From Roseiarcus sp963836695 (GTDB lineage Bacteria; Pseudomonadota; Alphaproteobacteria; Rhizobiales; Beijerinckiaceae): a stretch of DNA of 64,000 nt. Each line of letters starts with the position of its first letter. The first letter of the stretch is position 1. Made by a program: the position numbers and the translations under genes. Positions 34,993 through 46,581 of this stretch are shown here, piece by piece. The DNA lies in the NCBI GenBank assembly GCA_963836695.1, contig CAWIKX010000020.1, positions 9,091 through 73,090 of the forward strand, written 5' to 3'. Under the pieces are notes generated by a model, which was not told the origin of the DNA, did no database searches, and was given only the letters and a program-made list of their open reading frames with translations.

Positions 34993-36219
34993 TTATGGCT
35001 TCACTGTCGGCTGAACTTTGGTCAGCTTGTACAGGTCGGCCGGCGGCTCGCACTTCTGACAGTTGATGCCGGGCTCGTTAGGGGCCTTCACGACCTCCGC
35101 CGGCAGCGGCTGGATCGTCTTGCCTGGCGTCGGCGCGCCATCGAGAGCGGATTTGAGGCTGAGCTCCGGCAGGAACTCAGGACTGAACACCTCGGTCACA
35201 AAGGAGCTCGGCACTTTCCCGTCAGGGAAGGTGTTGCATCCGTCTTCGAACGTGTCGCCCTTGCAGAGCTTGACCTGATCGGCCGGAACCCAAGGCAGCG
35301 GATACTGGATGTTCATCGGCTTCAGCTCCCGCTTCTTCGTCAGGATCTCCATCATCAACTTGAACGCGTAGCCGGCCGTGGCCGGCGGAGATCCGGCGGA
35401 GACACCCTTGAGGCCGTTCTTCTGGGCCTCGGGATCGGCAAGCGCCAGGCGGAAGCCGTTCGAGTTTTCGCCTGTCATCGGCACGAGGCGGGTGCCCTTG
35501 TCGCGCAGAGCCTGGATGGCGCCGAATTCGCCGGCCTGCGCCCAGATGCCGTCGACATCGGGATGCGCCGCGAGCGCCTTGGCGGTTTCCTGCTGCGTCG
35601 TCCGGTCGTCCCAGAAGGAATAGTATTCGGCGACCACCTGGATACCGGGATATTCCTTGAAGATGTGCATGGCGCCGTCGGTGTGGCGCTTATCGACGGA
35701 GTTTCCGGGAACGCCGCGGCTCAGGAAGATCTTGCCCTTGCCGTTCAGCGCGTTCACCAGCGCCTGCGCTGTGTTCTCTCCGAAGCCTGCCGTGATGTAG
35801 CTCACGTTATACGCGCAGGGCTCGGTTACGGTCGCATCGTACATGAAGAACAGGACGCCCTTCTCGCAGCCGCGTTTGATCGTCCGGTTGAGCGCGGTCG
35901 ACGAGATGGGGAAGCTGATGACGCCATTGGCTCCCGCGTCGATCATGCTTTCGTAAGCGGCGATCTGGGCTTGCGGATCTGTGCCGGAGATCACCTCCTT
36001 GAGTTCAACCTCCTTATCGTAGGGAGGCGTCTGCGCGAGCGCCTTCACGATATTGGCGGCCTCGGATTGCCAGGAATTGCCGCTATAGCTCAGGCTCAGG
36101 AATATCTTGAACTTTTTCGCTTCGTCTGCCGACGCCGAACTCGTCGCCATCCCGAACGCGGAAGCGAGCGCGCCAGCGGCGACGCACGTCGTCGTGAGCA
36201 GCTTTCTAAAAGTCGTCAT
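34993..36219 (-). CDS. Periplasmic sugar-binding protein (ribose-type) of the catabolic operon
   Basis: 408 residues from the ATG at 36219 (the frame is open to 36276). Signal peptide about 1-31 ending SSASA. Type I binding fold: LSLSYSGNSWQSEAANIVKA, DAGANGVISFPISSTALNR, GKIFLSRGVPGNSVDKRHTD, VDGIWAQAGEFGAIQAL. The protein is longer than RbsB by about 80 residues; the tail is Pro-rich and contains INCQKCEPPADLY, a possible disulfide or anchor. An operator-like palindrome lies 36-51 bases before the start, so it may have its own promoter to give extra binding protein. Confidence 0.9.
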   Translation of the reverse strand: MTTFRKLLTTTCVAAGALASAFGMATSSASADEAKKFKIFLSLSYSGNSWQSEAANIVKALAQTPPYDKEVELKEVISGTDPQAQIAAYESMIDAGANGVISFPISSTALNRTIKRGCEKGVLFFMYDATVTEPCAYNVSYITAGFGENTAQALVNALNGKGKIFLSRGVPGNSVDKRHTDGAMHIFKEYPGIQVVAEYYSFWDDRTTQQETAKALAAHPDVDGIWAQAGEFGAIQALRDKGTRLVPMTGENSNGFRLALADPEAQKNGLKGVSAGSPPATAGYAFKLMMEILTKKRELKPMNIQYPLPWVPADQVKLCKGDTFEDGCNTFPDGKVPSSFVTEVFSPEFLPELSLKSALDGAPTPGKTIQPLPAEVVKAPNEPGINCQKCEPPADLYKLTKVQPTVKP

Positions 36220-36254
36220 GCTTGAAACCTCCCTTAGTCGCGCCACGATTGCCC

Positions 36255-36270
36255 GTGAGAACGTTCCCAC
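36255..36270. promoter_or_regulatory. LacI-family operator candidate upstream of the binding-protein gene
   Basis: gtgagaacgttcccac is a 16-base palindrome with one mismatched pair and fits TGNNAACGTTNNCA, the pattern usual for LacI-family operators. It lies in the 91-base gap between the second permease gene and the binding-protein start. A close relative of it lies upstream of the first gene of the cluster. Confidence 0.6.
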
Positions 36271-36310
36271 ATCCAATTGCAGGAACGCCTTCGGCCGTCT
36301 CGCTCGTGGC

Positions 36311-37324
36311 CTAACGAGCCGGCCTGTTTCTCAATCTCGTGATCAGATCCTCTCGAAGCAGGAGCAGCGCTCCAACAATGATCGCCCCCTCGATAACCGT
36401 GCGCCAACCTTGATCCATGCCGAGCGCGGAAATGACCGTGCCAAGCGTGGTGAGAAGGATCGCGCCGCCAACTGTGCCGGCGAAGCTGCCGCGGCCGCCG
36501 AGAATCGACGATCCGCCGATGACGACCGAGGCGATGCTCGGCAAAAGGTAGGAATCGCCCATCCGCAACGTCGCGCCATTCGCATAGCCGACCAGCATCA
36601 TGCCGGCGAAGCCTGCGCAAGCGGCGCTGATCGCGTAGGCGGCCATGATCGGCCGCCAGGTGGCGACGCCCGCGATGCGGGCGGCTTCGCGGTTGGCGCC
36701 GACCGCATAGAGCCGCCGCCCGAAGGCGGTCCCGCCCTGCAGCGCCCAGGCGAGGAGAACGAAGATGACAACGAAGATGAGGACCGCCGATATCGGGCCG
36801 ACCGAGCCCTTCATGAGCGCGAGGAAGGCGTCAGGCGAAGCGCCGCGCGGCGTCCCGCTCGTGTAACCGAGCGCGGCGGAAGCGACGATGATGCCGCTCG
36901 CCATCGTCATGATGAAGGGCGGAATGCTGAGCCAGATCACCCCGACCGCATTGAGCGCGCCAACGCAGGCGCAGATGAGGAGCACCGCGGGGATCAGCAC
37001 CCATTCCGATCCGAACGACCCGTTCCAGGTGGTCGCGAGGACCCCGCCCAGTGTGATCATCGAGGCGATCGAAAGGTCGAGGCCGCCAACCAGGATGACG
37101 AGGCCCTGACCGAAAGCCACAACGATAAGGAACGAGGCCAGAGTGATGATCGTATCGACCTGATCCCACGATCCGAGCGCGGGGCTCACGAACCGAGAGG
37201 CGAGGATGAGGATGATCGCGAGGGCGAAAATCGCGGCGGTGCTGATCGTCTCGGAGCGAATGCGTCCTGCTCGCCGCGTATCGGCTGGCGGCTGCACGGC
37301 GGCGGACGGTCGTGCGCTCGTCAT
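36311..37324 (-). CDS. CUT2 sugar ABC transporter permease, second of the pair
   Basis: 337 residues. RbsC marks: GQGLVILVGGLDLSIASMIT, AAYAISAACAGFAGMMLVGY, ASVVIGGSSILGGRGSFAGT. Multi-span membrane protein. It starts on the ATGA overlap with the permease gene upstream, so the two are made together and most likely form a heterodimer. Confidence 0.92.
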   Translation of the reverse strand: MTSARPSAAVQPPADTRRAGRIRSETISTAAIFALAIILILASRFVSPALGSWDQVDTIITLASFLIVVAFGQGLVILVGGLDLSIASMITLGGVLATTWNGSFGSEWVLIPAVLLICACVGALNAVGVIWLSIPPFIMTMASGIIVASAALGYTSGTPRGASPDAFLALMKGSVGPISAVLIFVVIFVLLAWALQGGTAFGRRLYAVGANREAARIAGVATWRPIMAAYAISAACAGFAGMMLVGYANGATLRMGDSYLLPSIASVVIGGSSILGGRGSFAGTVGGAILLTTLGTVISALGMDQGWRTVIEGAIIVGALLLLREDLITRLRNRPAR

Positions 37325-38324
37325 GCGCGCGCTCCAGTCGAAGCGAGGCGCGAGATGAGGGCCCCGAACACGATGGCGAGCACCATCACGACGCCCTGGA
37401 AAATCCCGGTGTAGAACGACGACACGCCGCCTGAGAACAGCACCTTCTGCAAGAGCATCAGCGTCGCCGCGCCGATGATCGCGCCGACAAGGCTCCCTCT
37501 GCCGCCCGTCAGCGAAACGCCGCCGAGCGCCACAGCGGCGAATGTCAACATGAGGAACGGCGTTCCGGCGGTGGGATTGCCGGTCGCGGTCTGCACGCTC
37601 AGCATGAATCCCGCGAGTCCATAAAGCAGGCCTGCGCCGACAAAAGCCGTGAAGCGCGCGCTCACCACCGAGATGCCTGACAAAGAAGCTGCGGTTTCAT
37701 CCGCGCCGACCGCAAAAAGGCCGGTGCAGGCGTCGGTACGCCGGAAAAGCAGCCACAAGCCGACGACCGCGAGGACGATGAGTCCGGAGATCGGTATGAC
37801 GCCGAACAGCACATCAGTAAGCGTGTAGCTGACCCAATCGGCGACCGTGCCGCCCGGCGCATCCATGATGACGAGGGCGAGGCCCTGACCCATGATCATG
37901 GTGCCGAGGGTCGCGGCGATCGACTGCAACCGCAGGATCGCGACGAGGACGCCGTTCACTACGCCGATCGCGCCGCCGACGCCAAGGCAGATCAGGAGGC
38001 TGACCAGAGCTCCCCCCGGTCCCTCGACCGGATAACTCGCCATGAGAACATTCGAGAGCGACACGACCCCGGCGACGGAAAGGTCGAAGCCCTTCGAGAT
38101 GACAACAAGGCTTTCGCCGGCTGCGGCGATGGCGAGAGGCGCGGCATTGTTGGAAAGATTGGTCACGCTCGAGGCGGTGAGGGCGCTGGGATCCCAGAGC
38201 GCGTAGAGCGCGAAGAGGATGACATAGAGAATGGCGACGATGCCGGCGCCGTCGGTCAGACCACGTCGGATTGCAAGGCCAAAGTTCGAGCCCGGCGCGC
38301 TCGCCGCCGCGTCAAGACTTGCGC

Positions 38325-38328
<4 letters not shown>
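37321..38328 (-). CDS. CUT2 sugar ABC transporter permease, first of the pair
   Basis: 335 residues. ESLVVISKGFDLSVAGVVSL, GVVNGVLVAILRLQSIAATL, CTGLFAVGADETAASLSGIS and FAAVALGGVSLTGGRGSLVG are the family's blocks. Overlaps its neighbours by four bases on each side. Works with the ATPase and the second permease. Confidence 0.92.
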
Positions 38329-39845
<1,517 letters not shown>

Positions 39846-39874
39846 GTCTCACTCCGAATTCGGCCATCTTTGGG

Positions 39875-39896
39875 CCGATGGGAACGTTTGCATCGG
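39875..39896. promoter_or_regulatory. LacI-family operator candidate upstream of the operon
   Basis: ccgatgggaacgtttgcatc and the last gg form a 22-base palindrome (CCGATG..AACGTT..CATCGG, only the two inner pairs mismatch). It contains TGNNAACGTTNNCA. It ends 30 bases before the ATPase ATG. On the minus strand a TTGACT (39912 to 39907) stands so that its -10 region would fall inside the palindrome, a classic repressor arrangement. Confidence 0.65.
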
Positions 39897-39945
39897 CTGA
39901 CTTTTCAGTCAATCGTCAATTTTAGGAAACCCGTTATCACTCATC

Positions 39946-39975
39946 TTTGCAGCTTGCGAGTTTGCAGCTTGCGAG
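39946..39975. repeat. Short tandem repeat, 15 bases twice
   Basis: tttgcagcttgcgag occurs twice head to tail. It lies in the 228-base gap between the operon's promoter and the lipoprotein gene. Too short to suggest a function. Confidence 0.7.
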
Positions 39976-40073
39976 CCTATCCGGGGCGGGACGCTGGCCC
40001 TGAGCGATGACCCCACCCTCGTATGATGAGACCGCGCCAAGGATGGCGCGAGGATCGCCATTGCGTTGAAGCC

Positions 40074-40523
40074 TCAGCTCGTCATCTTCCAGCTTCCGTC
40101 CGGTTGCCGGCAGCCGACGCCTTTGCCGCGGGTCGGACGGCCGGCGACATAGATAGTTTGCGAATAGGCGCGGCAGCCGTCGCCTGCCGTGGTCCCCGGC
40201 TCGACAAAGCCGAATACGCCGCGGTCCCCGCGCCACGAGCGTTTCTGACCTGAATCGAGCGCTCCCACCTGCGCCTGCCACGCCGCCTGGCGGTCGTCAT
40301 CCGTCAACGATGCGCCGACCGGGCCGCCGAGAACGCCGCCGAGCGCCGCGCCGGTCGGGATTGCCGAAGCGGGCATCCCGGTTGAGGCAGCGGCGACCGT
40401 CGATGTCGCGGCGCCGGCTGGCGTCGTCGAGCCAGTGACGGGCGGCGCGCCATTCGAGCCGACGCTTTGACAGCCGGCTAGGCCAATCGACGCCAGCGCG
40501 CTGATGAGAACGGTCGCCCGCAT
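40074..40523 (-). CDS. Putative lipoprotein, outer-membrane surface antigen-like
   Basis: 149 residues from the ATG at 40523. Lipoprotein signal peptide with lipobox LAGC (MRATVLISALASIGLAGCQS). A low-complexity Thr/Ala/Ser linker, a Gly-zipper-like stretch (GAALGGVLGGPVGASL), then a domain with RAYSQTIYVAGRPTRGKGVG and CRQPDGSWKM resembling rickettsial-type 17 kDa surface antigens. Function unknown; probably anchored in the outer membrane. Confidence 0.8.
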   Translation of the reverse strand: MRATVLISALASIGLAGCQSVGSNGAPPVTGSTTPAGAATSTVAAASTGMPASAIPTGAALGGVLGGPVGASLTDDDRQAAWQAQVGALDSGQKRSWRGDRGVFGFVEPGTTAGDGCRAYSQTIYVAGRPTRGKGVGCRQPDGSWKMTS

Positions 40524-40575
40524 GATCGAATTCTCCCAGTTCGTCGCCTGAAGTTCGCTCACGACACTTCAAGCC

Positions 40576-41964
40576 TCATACGCATGGCAGCCTGAGGATC
40601 GCTCGCAAGCCCCCGAGCGGGCTTTCGTCGAGCTCAAGCGAGCCGCCGTAGATCGAAGCGAGTTCGACGACAATCGACAGGCCGAGGCCGGAGCCGGGCC
40701 TCAACTCATCAAGCCGCTTGCCCCGCTCAATCGCAGCCGCGCGCGCGCTTTTATCGAGGCCGGGACCGTCGTCATCGATCTCGGCCACCAGAAAACGGCC
40801 GGAGTCCTTGTCTTCCATGATGGCGGCCGCGCGCGTTGCGTGAATGGAAACCTTTTCGCGCGCCCATTTTCCGGCATTGTCGAGCAGGTTGCCAATGAGG
40901 TCTGTGAGATCCTGAGCCTCGCCTCGGAACTTGAGGCCCGGCTGCATCTCGACGTTGAAAGCCAAGGCCCGGTCGCCATGCAGTTTTTCATACGTCCGGA
41001 CGAGGCCCTCGACCACCGGCTTCACCTCGGTCGCCGCGCCGAAGGTCCTGGCGCGGGCGGCGGCGCGGGCGCGGTCGAGGTAGAACGTCACCTGCCGGCG
41101 CATGATTTCGGTCTGTTCGCGCACCTTTTCGGGCAGACTCGCGCTCTCTGAATCGGCCTCGTTCATCAGCACGCTGAGCGGCGTCTTGAGCGCGTGCGCC
41201 AGATTGCCGACCTGGGTGCGCGCGCGTTCAACGATCTCGCGGTTGGCGTCGATCAGTTGATTGACCTCGGCCGCCAGCGGCGCGACGTCCTGCGGAAATT
41301 CGCCTGCGATATGTTCCGCTTCGCCGCGGCGGATCCCAGCCACGCCTTCCCGGAGGACTCTCAGCGGGCGCAGGCCGAATCGAACCGCAAGCGCGGTTGA
41401 GCCGATCAGCGCCAGCGCCAGCGCCAAGAACGTCGTAGCCAGCCCCAATTCGAAGCTGTGCTCCTGACCCTGGATCGCATCGGCCGGAGCGGCGACCTGC
41501 ACCAGAAAGCGCCCATCATCGCCGGCGTCGATCTGGCGCTGGATCATCCTCACCTGATGGCCGCCCGGACCGACGGCGTAGCCGCTGAGAATGGCGCCGT
41601 GATCGTTCCCCACGGCGACGAGTTGCGGCAATTGCGTCGCGAACAGCGACTTCGAGGCGCGGATCTCCGGCGGGTTCACATCGGTGCGGGTGATCTGCCA
41701 GTACCAGCCCGAGAACGCGAGCTCGAATTGCGGCGCGATCGCCGCCTGTGGAGCGCCCGCCTTTCCCTCCTCATTCGGAACCGCGACATTGGCGATGAGC
41801 GCTTTCAGATAGACGCCAAGCTGATCGTCGAAATTCGCCTCGGTCCATTGCTTGTTGAGCGCGCTCAAGCCCAGCCCGGCGAGCGCCAGGATGAGGATGC
41901 TCCAGAACGCCGCAGAGAGAAAAAGGCGCGAAGCGATCGAGCGCGCGCTGAGCGCCTTGAACAT
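40576..41964 (-). CDS. Sensor histidine kinase (PhoQ-like)
   Basis: 462 residues from the ATG at 41964. Two membrane spans (about 17-35 and 175-195) bracket a periplasmic sensor domain. HAMP-like linker, then the phospho-acceptor in VGNLAHALKTPLSVLMNE, N box LIGNLLDNAGKWA, G1 VAEIDDDGPGLD and G2 GSGLGLSIVVELA. No response regulator gene adjoins: ilvD ends eight bases upstream. A partner is therefore elsewhere or was lost by rearrangement. Confidence 0.9.
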   Translation of the reverse strand: MFKALSARSIASRLFLSAAFWSILILALAGLGLSALNKQWTEANFDDQLGVYLKALIANVAVPNEEGKAGAPQAAIAPQFELAFSGWYWQITRTDVNPPEIRASKSLFATQLPQLVAVGNDHGAILSGYAVGPGGHQVRMIQRQIDAGDDGRFLVQVAAPADAIQGQEHSFELGLATTFLALALALIGSTALAVRFGLRPLRVLREGVAGIRRGEAEHIAGEFPQDVAPLAAEVNQLIDANREIVERARTQVGNLAHALKTPLSVLMNEADSESASLPEKVREQTEIMRRQVTFYLDRARAAARARTFGAATEVKPVVEGLVRTYEKLHGDRALAFNVEMQPGLKFRGEAQDLTDLIGNLLDNAGKWAREKVSIHATRAAAIMEDKDSGRFLVAEIDDDGPGLDKSARAAAIERGKRLDELRPGSGLGLSIVVELASIYGGSLELDESPLGGLRAILRLPCV

Positions 41965-41971
41965 GAAAGCC

Positions 41972-43814
41972 TTACGGCACTTCCCGAACCGCCCCGCGCG
42001 CTGCGCTGGTTGCGAACGCCGCATAGGCGCGCAACGCTGTCGTCACCGCCCGCTTGCGCGGTTTGGCGGGCTTCCAGGCGCTCGCGCCCTTCGCCTCCAT
42101 CTCCGTCCGACGCTTGGCGAACTCGGCGTCGTCAATGAGGACGTTCATGGTGCGGCCGGGAATGTCGATTGCGATCATGTCGCCTTCTTCAATGAGGCCA
42201 ATCGCGCCGCCCTCTTCTGCTTCCGGCGAGACGTGCCCAATGCAGAGCCCGGAGGTGCCGCCGGAGAAGCGTCCGTCGGTGACAAGAGCGCACGTCTTCC
42301 CAAGTCCGCGCGACTTGAGATAGCTGGTCGGATAGAGCATTTCCTGCATGCCCGGGCCGCCACGCGGCCCCTCGTAGCGGATGACGACGACGTCGCCCGC
42401 CGCCACCTTGCCGCCGAGGATTCCCTGGACCGCGTCGTCTTGGCTCTCGAAGATGCGCGCCGGGCCCTTGAACTTGAGAATGCTCGCGTCGACCCCCGCC
42501 GTCTTCACGATCGAGCCATCGAGCGCGATGTTGCCGTACAGCACCGCAAGCCCGCCGTCCTTGGAGAAGGCATGCTCGGCGTCGCGGATGACGCCCTTCT
42601 GGCGATCCTCATCGAGCGAGGGATAGCGCGCCGACTGGCTGAACGCGACCTGGGTCGGAACGCCGCCGGGCCCGGCCATGAAGAATTCGCGCGTCGCGTT
42701 GACTCTTCGCCCGTATGATGTCGTTGCGCGACAGCGCATGCTCGAGCGACTCCGCGTGCACCATCCGGACGTCGCGATTGAGGAGGCCCGCGCGGTCGAG
42801 TTCGCCCAGAATTCCCATGACCCCGCCGGCTCGGTGAACGTCCTCGACATGCACATCCGCCACCGAAGGGGCGACCTTGCAGAGACATGGCACGCGTCGC
42901 GATAGCCGGTCGATGTCGGCCATGGTGAAGTCGATCTCGGCCTCATGCGCTGCGGCGAGCAGATGCAGAACAGTGTTGGTCGAGCCGCCCATCGCGATGT
43001 CGAGCGTCATAGCGTTCTCGAACGCCTGGAACGTTGCGACCCCGCGCGGCAGTACGCCTTCGTCGCCTTCTTCATAATAACGCCGCGCTAGATCAACGAC
43101 GAGATGACCGGCCTCGACGAACAGGCGCCGCCGGTCGGCGTGGGTCGCCACCACCGTGCCGTTGCCGGGCAGTGACAGGCCCAAAGCTTCGGTGAGGCAG
43201 TTCATCGAATTGGCGGTGAACATGCCCGAGCACGAGCCGCAGGTCGGGCAGGCGGAACGCTCGAGCACCGCGACGTCGGCGTCGGAGACCTTCGAGTCGG
43301 CCGCGGCCACCATGGCGTCGACAAGATCGACGCTGCGAGCTCCTGTGGAGAGCTTGACCTTGCCCGCTTCCATCGGGCCGCCGGAGACGAACACCGCCGG
43401 GATGTTGAGGCGCATCGCCGCCATCAGCATGCCGGGCGTGATCTTGTCGCAATTCGAGATGCACACCAGGGCGTCGGCGCAATGGGCGTTGGCCATGTAT
43501 TCGACGCTGTCGGCGATGAGTTCGCGCGAGGGCAGCGAATAGAGCATGCCGTCGTGGCCCATCGCGATGCCGTCGTCCACAGCGATGGTGTTGAATTCCT
43601 TGGCGACCCCGCCTGCGGCCTCGACCTCGCGCGCGACCAGTTGGCCGAGATCCTTCAAGTGCACGTGGCCGGGCACGAACTGGGTAAAGGAATTGGCTAT
43701 AGCGATGATCGGCTTGCCGAAATCGCCGTCCTTCATGCCGGTGGCGCGCCAGAGGCCGCGGGCGCCGGCCATGTTGCGGCCGTGGGTCGAAGTTCGTGAA
43801 CGATAGGAAGGCAT
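41972..43814 (-). pseudogene. ilvD: Dihydroxy-acid dehydratase, one frameshift near 42702
   Basis: Reading from the ATG at 43814: MPSYRSRTSTHGRNMAGARG, CISNCDKITPGMLMAAMRLN, CPTCGSCSGMFTANSMNCLT, IAMGGSTNTVLHLLAAAHEA, as in IlvD of branched-chain amino acid synthesis. After RNDIIRAK the frame is lost. The remaining 240 residues are intact in another frame (REFFMAGPGGVPTQVAFSQ, GRFSGGTSGLCIGHVSPEA). Removing one base at about 42702 (in ttgactctt) restores KSNATREFF. About 613 residues when mended, the normal length. Since the enzyme is essential for Ile/Val synthesis, either a second copy exists or this is a sequencing indel. Confidence 0.92.
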
Positions 43815-43943
43815 GTCTCGCCTATGGAGTGGGAAAAGGGCGGGTAGCGCCAATTGACCGTCATATTCGCATTTTTCCGCTGCCCTCAGCAAGGGTGGCC
43901 GCCTCCGCGCCTTCACGAGACGAAAGAAATTCATGACGCTCCA

Positions 43944-44174
43944 ATGAACTTCGGCTCGAATTCGGTTCAGGTGATGCGGCGAATGAGGTCGGCGCTTGTC
44001 GGCCTCGCCGATGCGCTGCCGAGTCAAGAACGGGTGGAGACGGTGCGGAATTATCTCGAGCACCTCGACCGCGTCATCGCAGGCTCGCCGTTCGACATCG
44101 AGGACAAGAGGATGGCGCGCCAGGAAGACCGGCAGGGCATTGGTCTCTCTCGGCGGCAATCGGACGCGACCTGA
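43944..44174 (+). CDS. Small hypothetical protein, 76 residues
   Basis: A helical, charged small protein (MNFGSNSVQVMRRMRSALVG, LPSQERVETVRNYLEHLDRV) between the divergent ilvD and DUF2252 genes. The amino acid pattern looks coding, but the ribosome site is weak and the start could be the ATG at 43854 or another. Not recognised. Confidence 0.45.
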   Translation: MNFGSNSVQVMRRMRSALVGLADALPSQERVETVRNYLEHLDRVIAGSPFDIEDKRMARQEDRQGIGLSRRQSDAT

Positions 44175-44195
44175 ACCGTTTGGGTGGTCGAAGGC

Positions 44196-45608
44196 TCAGT
44201 CCTCGGACGCAACCTCGATTCGACCTTCTCGGATCGCTTTGGCAAAGCTGCGATAGTCGCGAAGGTTCTGGTCGGCATATTCAACCGCGAACTCGCACAC
44301 CGCGTCGTCGAACGTCGTATTGGAGCCCATGTAGCCAGCAATCCTCGCGGGGTCGCCGGATCGCGCATGGGCGCGTGCAAGCGCCCAGGCGCACAGCTTG
44401 CCGAATTCCTTCAATGTCGTGAGGTCCCAGTCTTCCGGGATCGCTGAGATTTTCGCATCGCGAAGCTGGCGGAAGTAGTAATCGCGGCCCATCCCTCCGT
44501 GCGTCCAGCCAAGGAAAATGTCGCTCGCCGACTGCATGAGACGCTGACCCGCCACCACCCGCTCGCCATGGTTCTTGTGCAGGGACCTGCCGGCGTAAGG
44601 TTCGAGCACCGACTTTCGCGCTTCCTTGACCTGCAGGAAAATTGGATCGTCATCGGCGGCCATAAACAGTCCGAGCGCGCAATAGGTGCCGACGCTGCCT
44701 ACGCCTACGACCTTGATCGCGAGGTCGAATAGGCGAAACCGGTCAAACAACACCCGAATATGCTCAGGCAACGACTTCCGATAGCCTTCGAGCGCCTCGA
44801 CGTATCCTGTCCTTAGGCCCGGGGCCTGTTCGGCGGTGGGGTGGAAGATCAGCGGCGGCGCGTCCTTGATCCTCGGCGTAGAGCCGGAATGCTCCACCAG
44901 TTTCGGGAAGAGGCTTTCAGGCAAGCTTTTCCGGCGCGCCTGTTCGACTCTTTGCCTCACCCGTTCTACCTCGGCTCCCGACGGCAGGACCTTGAGAACG
45001 CGGTCGAGATCGATGCGGTCGTACCAGACGTCCAGCGCGCGCATCGAGGCATAATCCGCCATTCGCTCCCGGTAGGAGCATACGGACTCCGTCGCCGCCT
45101 TCGCCCCCGCGCTGTCGGGCAGGCCGATATGACGAGCCGCGATGACAATGCTGGCCGCGAGCCGCTTGACGTCCCACTCCCAGGGGGCCGGCAGAGTTTC
45201 GTCGAAATCGTTGATGTCGAAGAAGATGTTGCGTTCGGGCGTTGCGAAACCGCCGAAATTCATCAGGTGAGCGTCGCCGCAGGCCTGCACGCGAAGCCCG
45301 GACGTCGGCGTCGAGGCCAGATCGGCCGCCATGATTGCGGCCGCGCCGCGATAGAAGGCGAAAGGCGATTGGACCATACGGGAGAAGCGCAACGGGATCA
45401 GTTCGGCGATGCGGCCTTCGTTAGCCTCGCGCAGAAGCTCGACCGGATCGCGCCGACCCTCGGGCGATCTCCAACCGCCATGCGCGGCGCGCGGCGTCGC
45501 GTCGCGCAGCGCCTTGCCCGCGGCGCGCCGCTCGTCGGCCGACAGATATGAGCCCGGGGCGCTGGACGTGTGTTCAACCGATTCGTGCTTCGCGTTCCCC
45601 TTGCGCAT
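44196..45608 (-). CDS. DUF2252 family protein
   Basis: 470 residues. RFSRMVQSPFAFYRGAAAIM, CGDAHLMNFGGFATPERNIF, DINDFDETLPAPWEWDVKRL and late SASDIFLGWTHGGMGRDYYF match DUF2252, a family with a phosphotransferase-like (aminoglycoside-kinase-type) layout, where HxxN and DxDE-like groups could bind nucleotide and metal. No biochemical role is established. It stands alone, followed by a divergent SDR gene. Confidence 0.88.
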   Translation of the reverse strand: MRKGNAKHESVEHTSSAPGSYLSADERRAAGKALRDATPRAAHGGWRSPEGRRDPVELLREANEGRIAELIPLRFSRMVQSPFAFYRGAAAIMAADLASTPTSGLRVQACGDAHLMNFGGFATPERNIFFDINDFDETLPAPWEWDVKRLAASIVIAARHIGLPDSAGAKAATESVCSYRERMADYASMRALDVWYDRIDLDRVLKVLPSGAEVERVRQRVEQARRKSLPESLFPKLVEHSGSTPRIKDAPPLIFHPTAEQAPGLRTGYVEALEGYRKSLPEHIRVLFDRFRLFDLAIKVVGVGSVGTYCALGLFMAADDDPIFLQVKEARKSVLEPYAGRSLHKNHGERVVAGQRLMQSASDIFLGWTHGGMGRDYYFRQLRDAKISAIPEDWDLTTLKEFGKLCAWALARAHARSGDPARIAGYMGSNTTFDDAVCEFAVEYADQNLRDYRSFAKAIREGRIEVASED

Positions 45609-45822
45609 CGTCCCCCCTTAGCTAAGATCAGCTCGGCGCTTACGCCGTATGGATAGTCCTGGCGCCCGGCCTGGCGGTGCAACGTCAACCCCGATGTCTA
45701 CCGAATCGTGAGCCCCACGGCCACGGTTATCGCGGGGTCCTGGCCGGCCGCGGCGAGATTGATTGACTCCTTTTCCCTCGCTCGATCGTCGTAGCTGCAC
45801 CTAGACACAGGAGCAGAACCTG

Positions 45823-46581
45823 ATGAGCATCAAAGATAAGATTGCCGTCGTCACCGGCGGAAGCCGCGGCCTCGGCCTGGGACTGGTCGAAGCGCTGCTG
45901 GCGCATGGCGTCAGAGTGACGGTCGTTGCTCGCGGCGCAGAGGCGCTCGATTCCGTCCGCGCCCGGTTAGGCGCTGCGACGATCTCCGCCGATGTTACGG
46001 ACGAGACCGCGGCCCACCGCATCCTTGCCGAGCTCCGCCCGGACATCCTGGCGCTGAACGCGGGCGTGACGCCGCCGATGGGATCGTTGGACCAGCTGAG
46101 CTGGGCGGATTTTACCGCGCCTTGGGAACACGACGTCAAGGCCGGTCTCTTTTGGCTGCAGGCGGCGCTCAATCAGCCGCTCAAGCCTGGAAGCCGGGTC
46201 CTCGTGATATCGAGCGGCGCGGCAGAAAATGGCTCGCCGATGTCGGGCGGCTATGGCGGCGCGAAGCGCATGCTCTGGTTCATGGCCAAATATGCCAACG
46301 GCGTCTCGGAGAAGAAGCGCCTCGGGATCCGCTTTCAGGCGATCGTGCCGCAGCAGATGGTCCTCGGCACCGGGGTCGGCGATGCGGGCGTCAACGCCTA
46401 CGCGCACGCCATGGGCATCAAGCCCGAAGAGTTCGTAGCCCGCTTCGGCGCGCCGATGCCGCCGCGGGCATTCGGCGATAAGGTTGTTTCCGTGCTGGAC
46501 GACCCGAAATATGCTGAGGGAGTCGCCTTCGGGTTGAAGGGCGACACGGGGGTCACGATGCTGGAGGCAGCAGCGGCTTGA
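45823..46581 (+). CDS. Short-chain dehydrogenase/reductase
   Basis: 252 residues, ribosome site aggagc. TGGSRGLGLGLVEALL binds NAD(P); LALNAGVTPP; the catalytic region is VISSGAAENGSPMSGGYGGA with Tyr-x3-Lys (YGGAK). Its stop overlaps the TTG start of an ECF sigma factor, so the two are coupled. Substrate unknown. Confidence 0.88.
   Translation: MSIKDKIAVVTGGSRGLGLGLVEALLAHGVRVTVVARGAEALDSVRARLGAATISADVTDETAAHRILAELRPDILALNAGVTPPMGSLDQLSWADFTAPWEHDVKAGLFWLQAALNQPLKPGSRVLVISSGAAENGSPMSGGYGGAKRMLWFMAKYANGVSEKKRLGIRFQAIVPQQMVLGTGVGDAGVNAYAHAMGIKPEEFVARFGAPMPPRAFGDKVVSVLDDPKYAEGVAFGLKGDTGVTMLEAAAA

Noticed and set aside
36107..37414. Plus-strand 435-codon frame over the permease gene
   Set aside because: Asp/Arg-rich antisense shadow of a hydrophobic protein.
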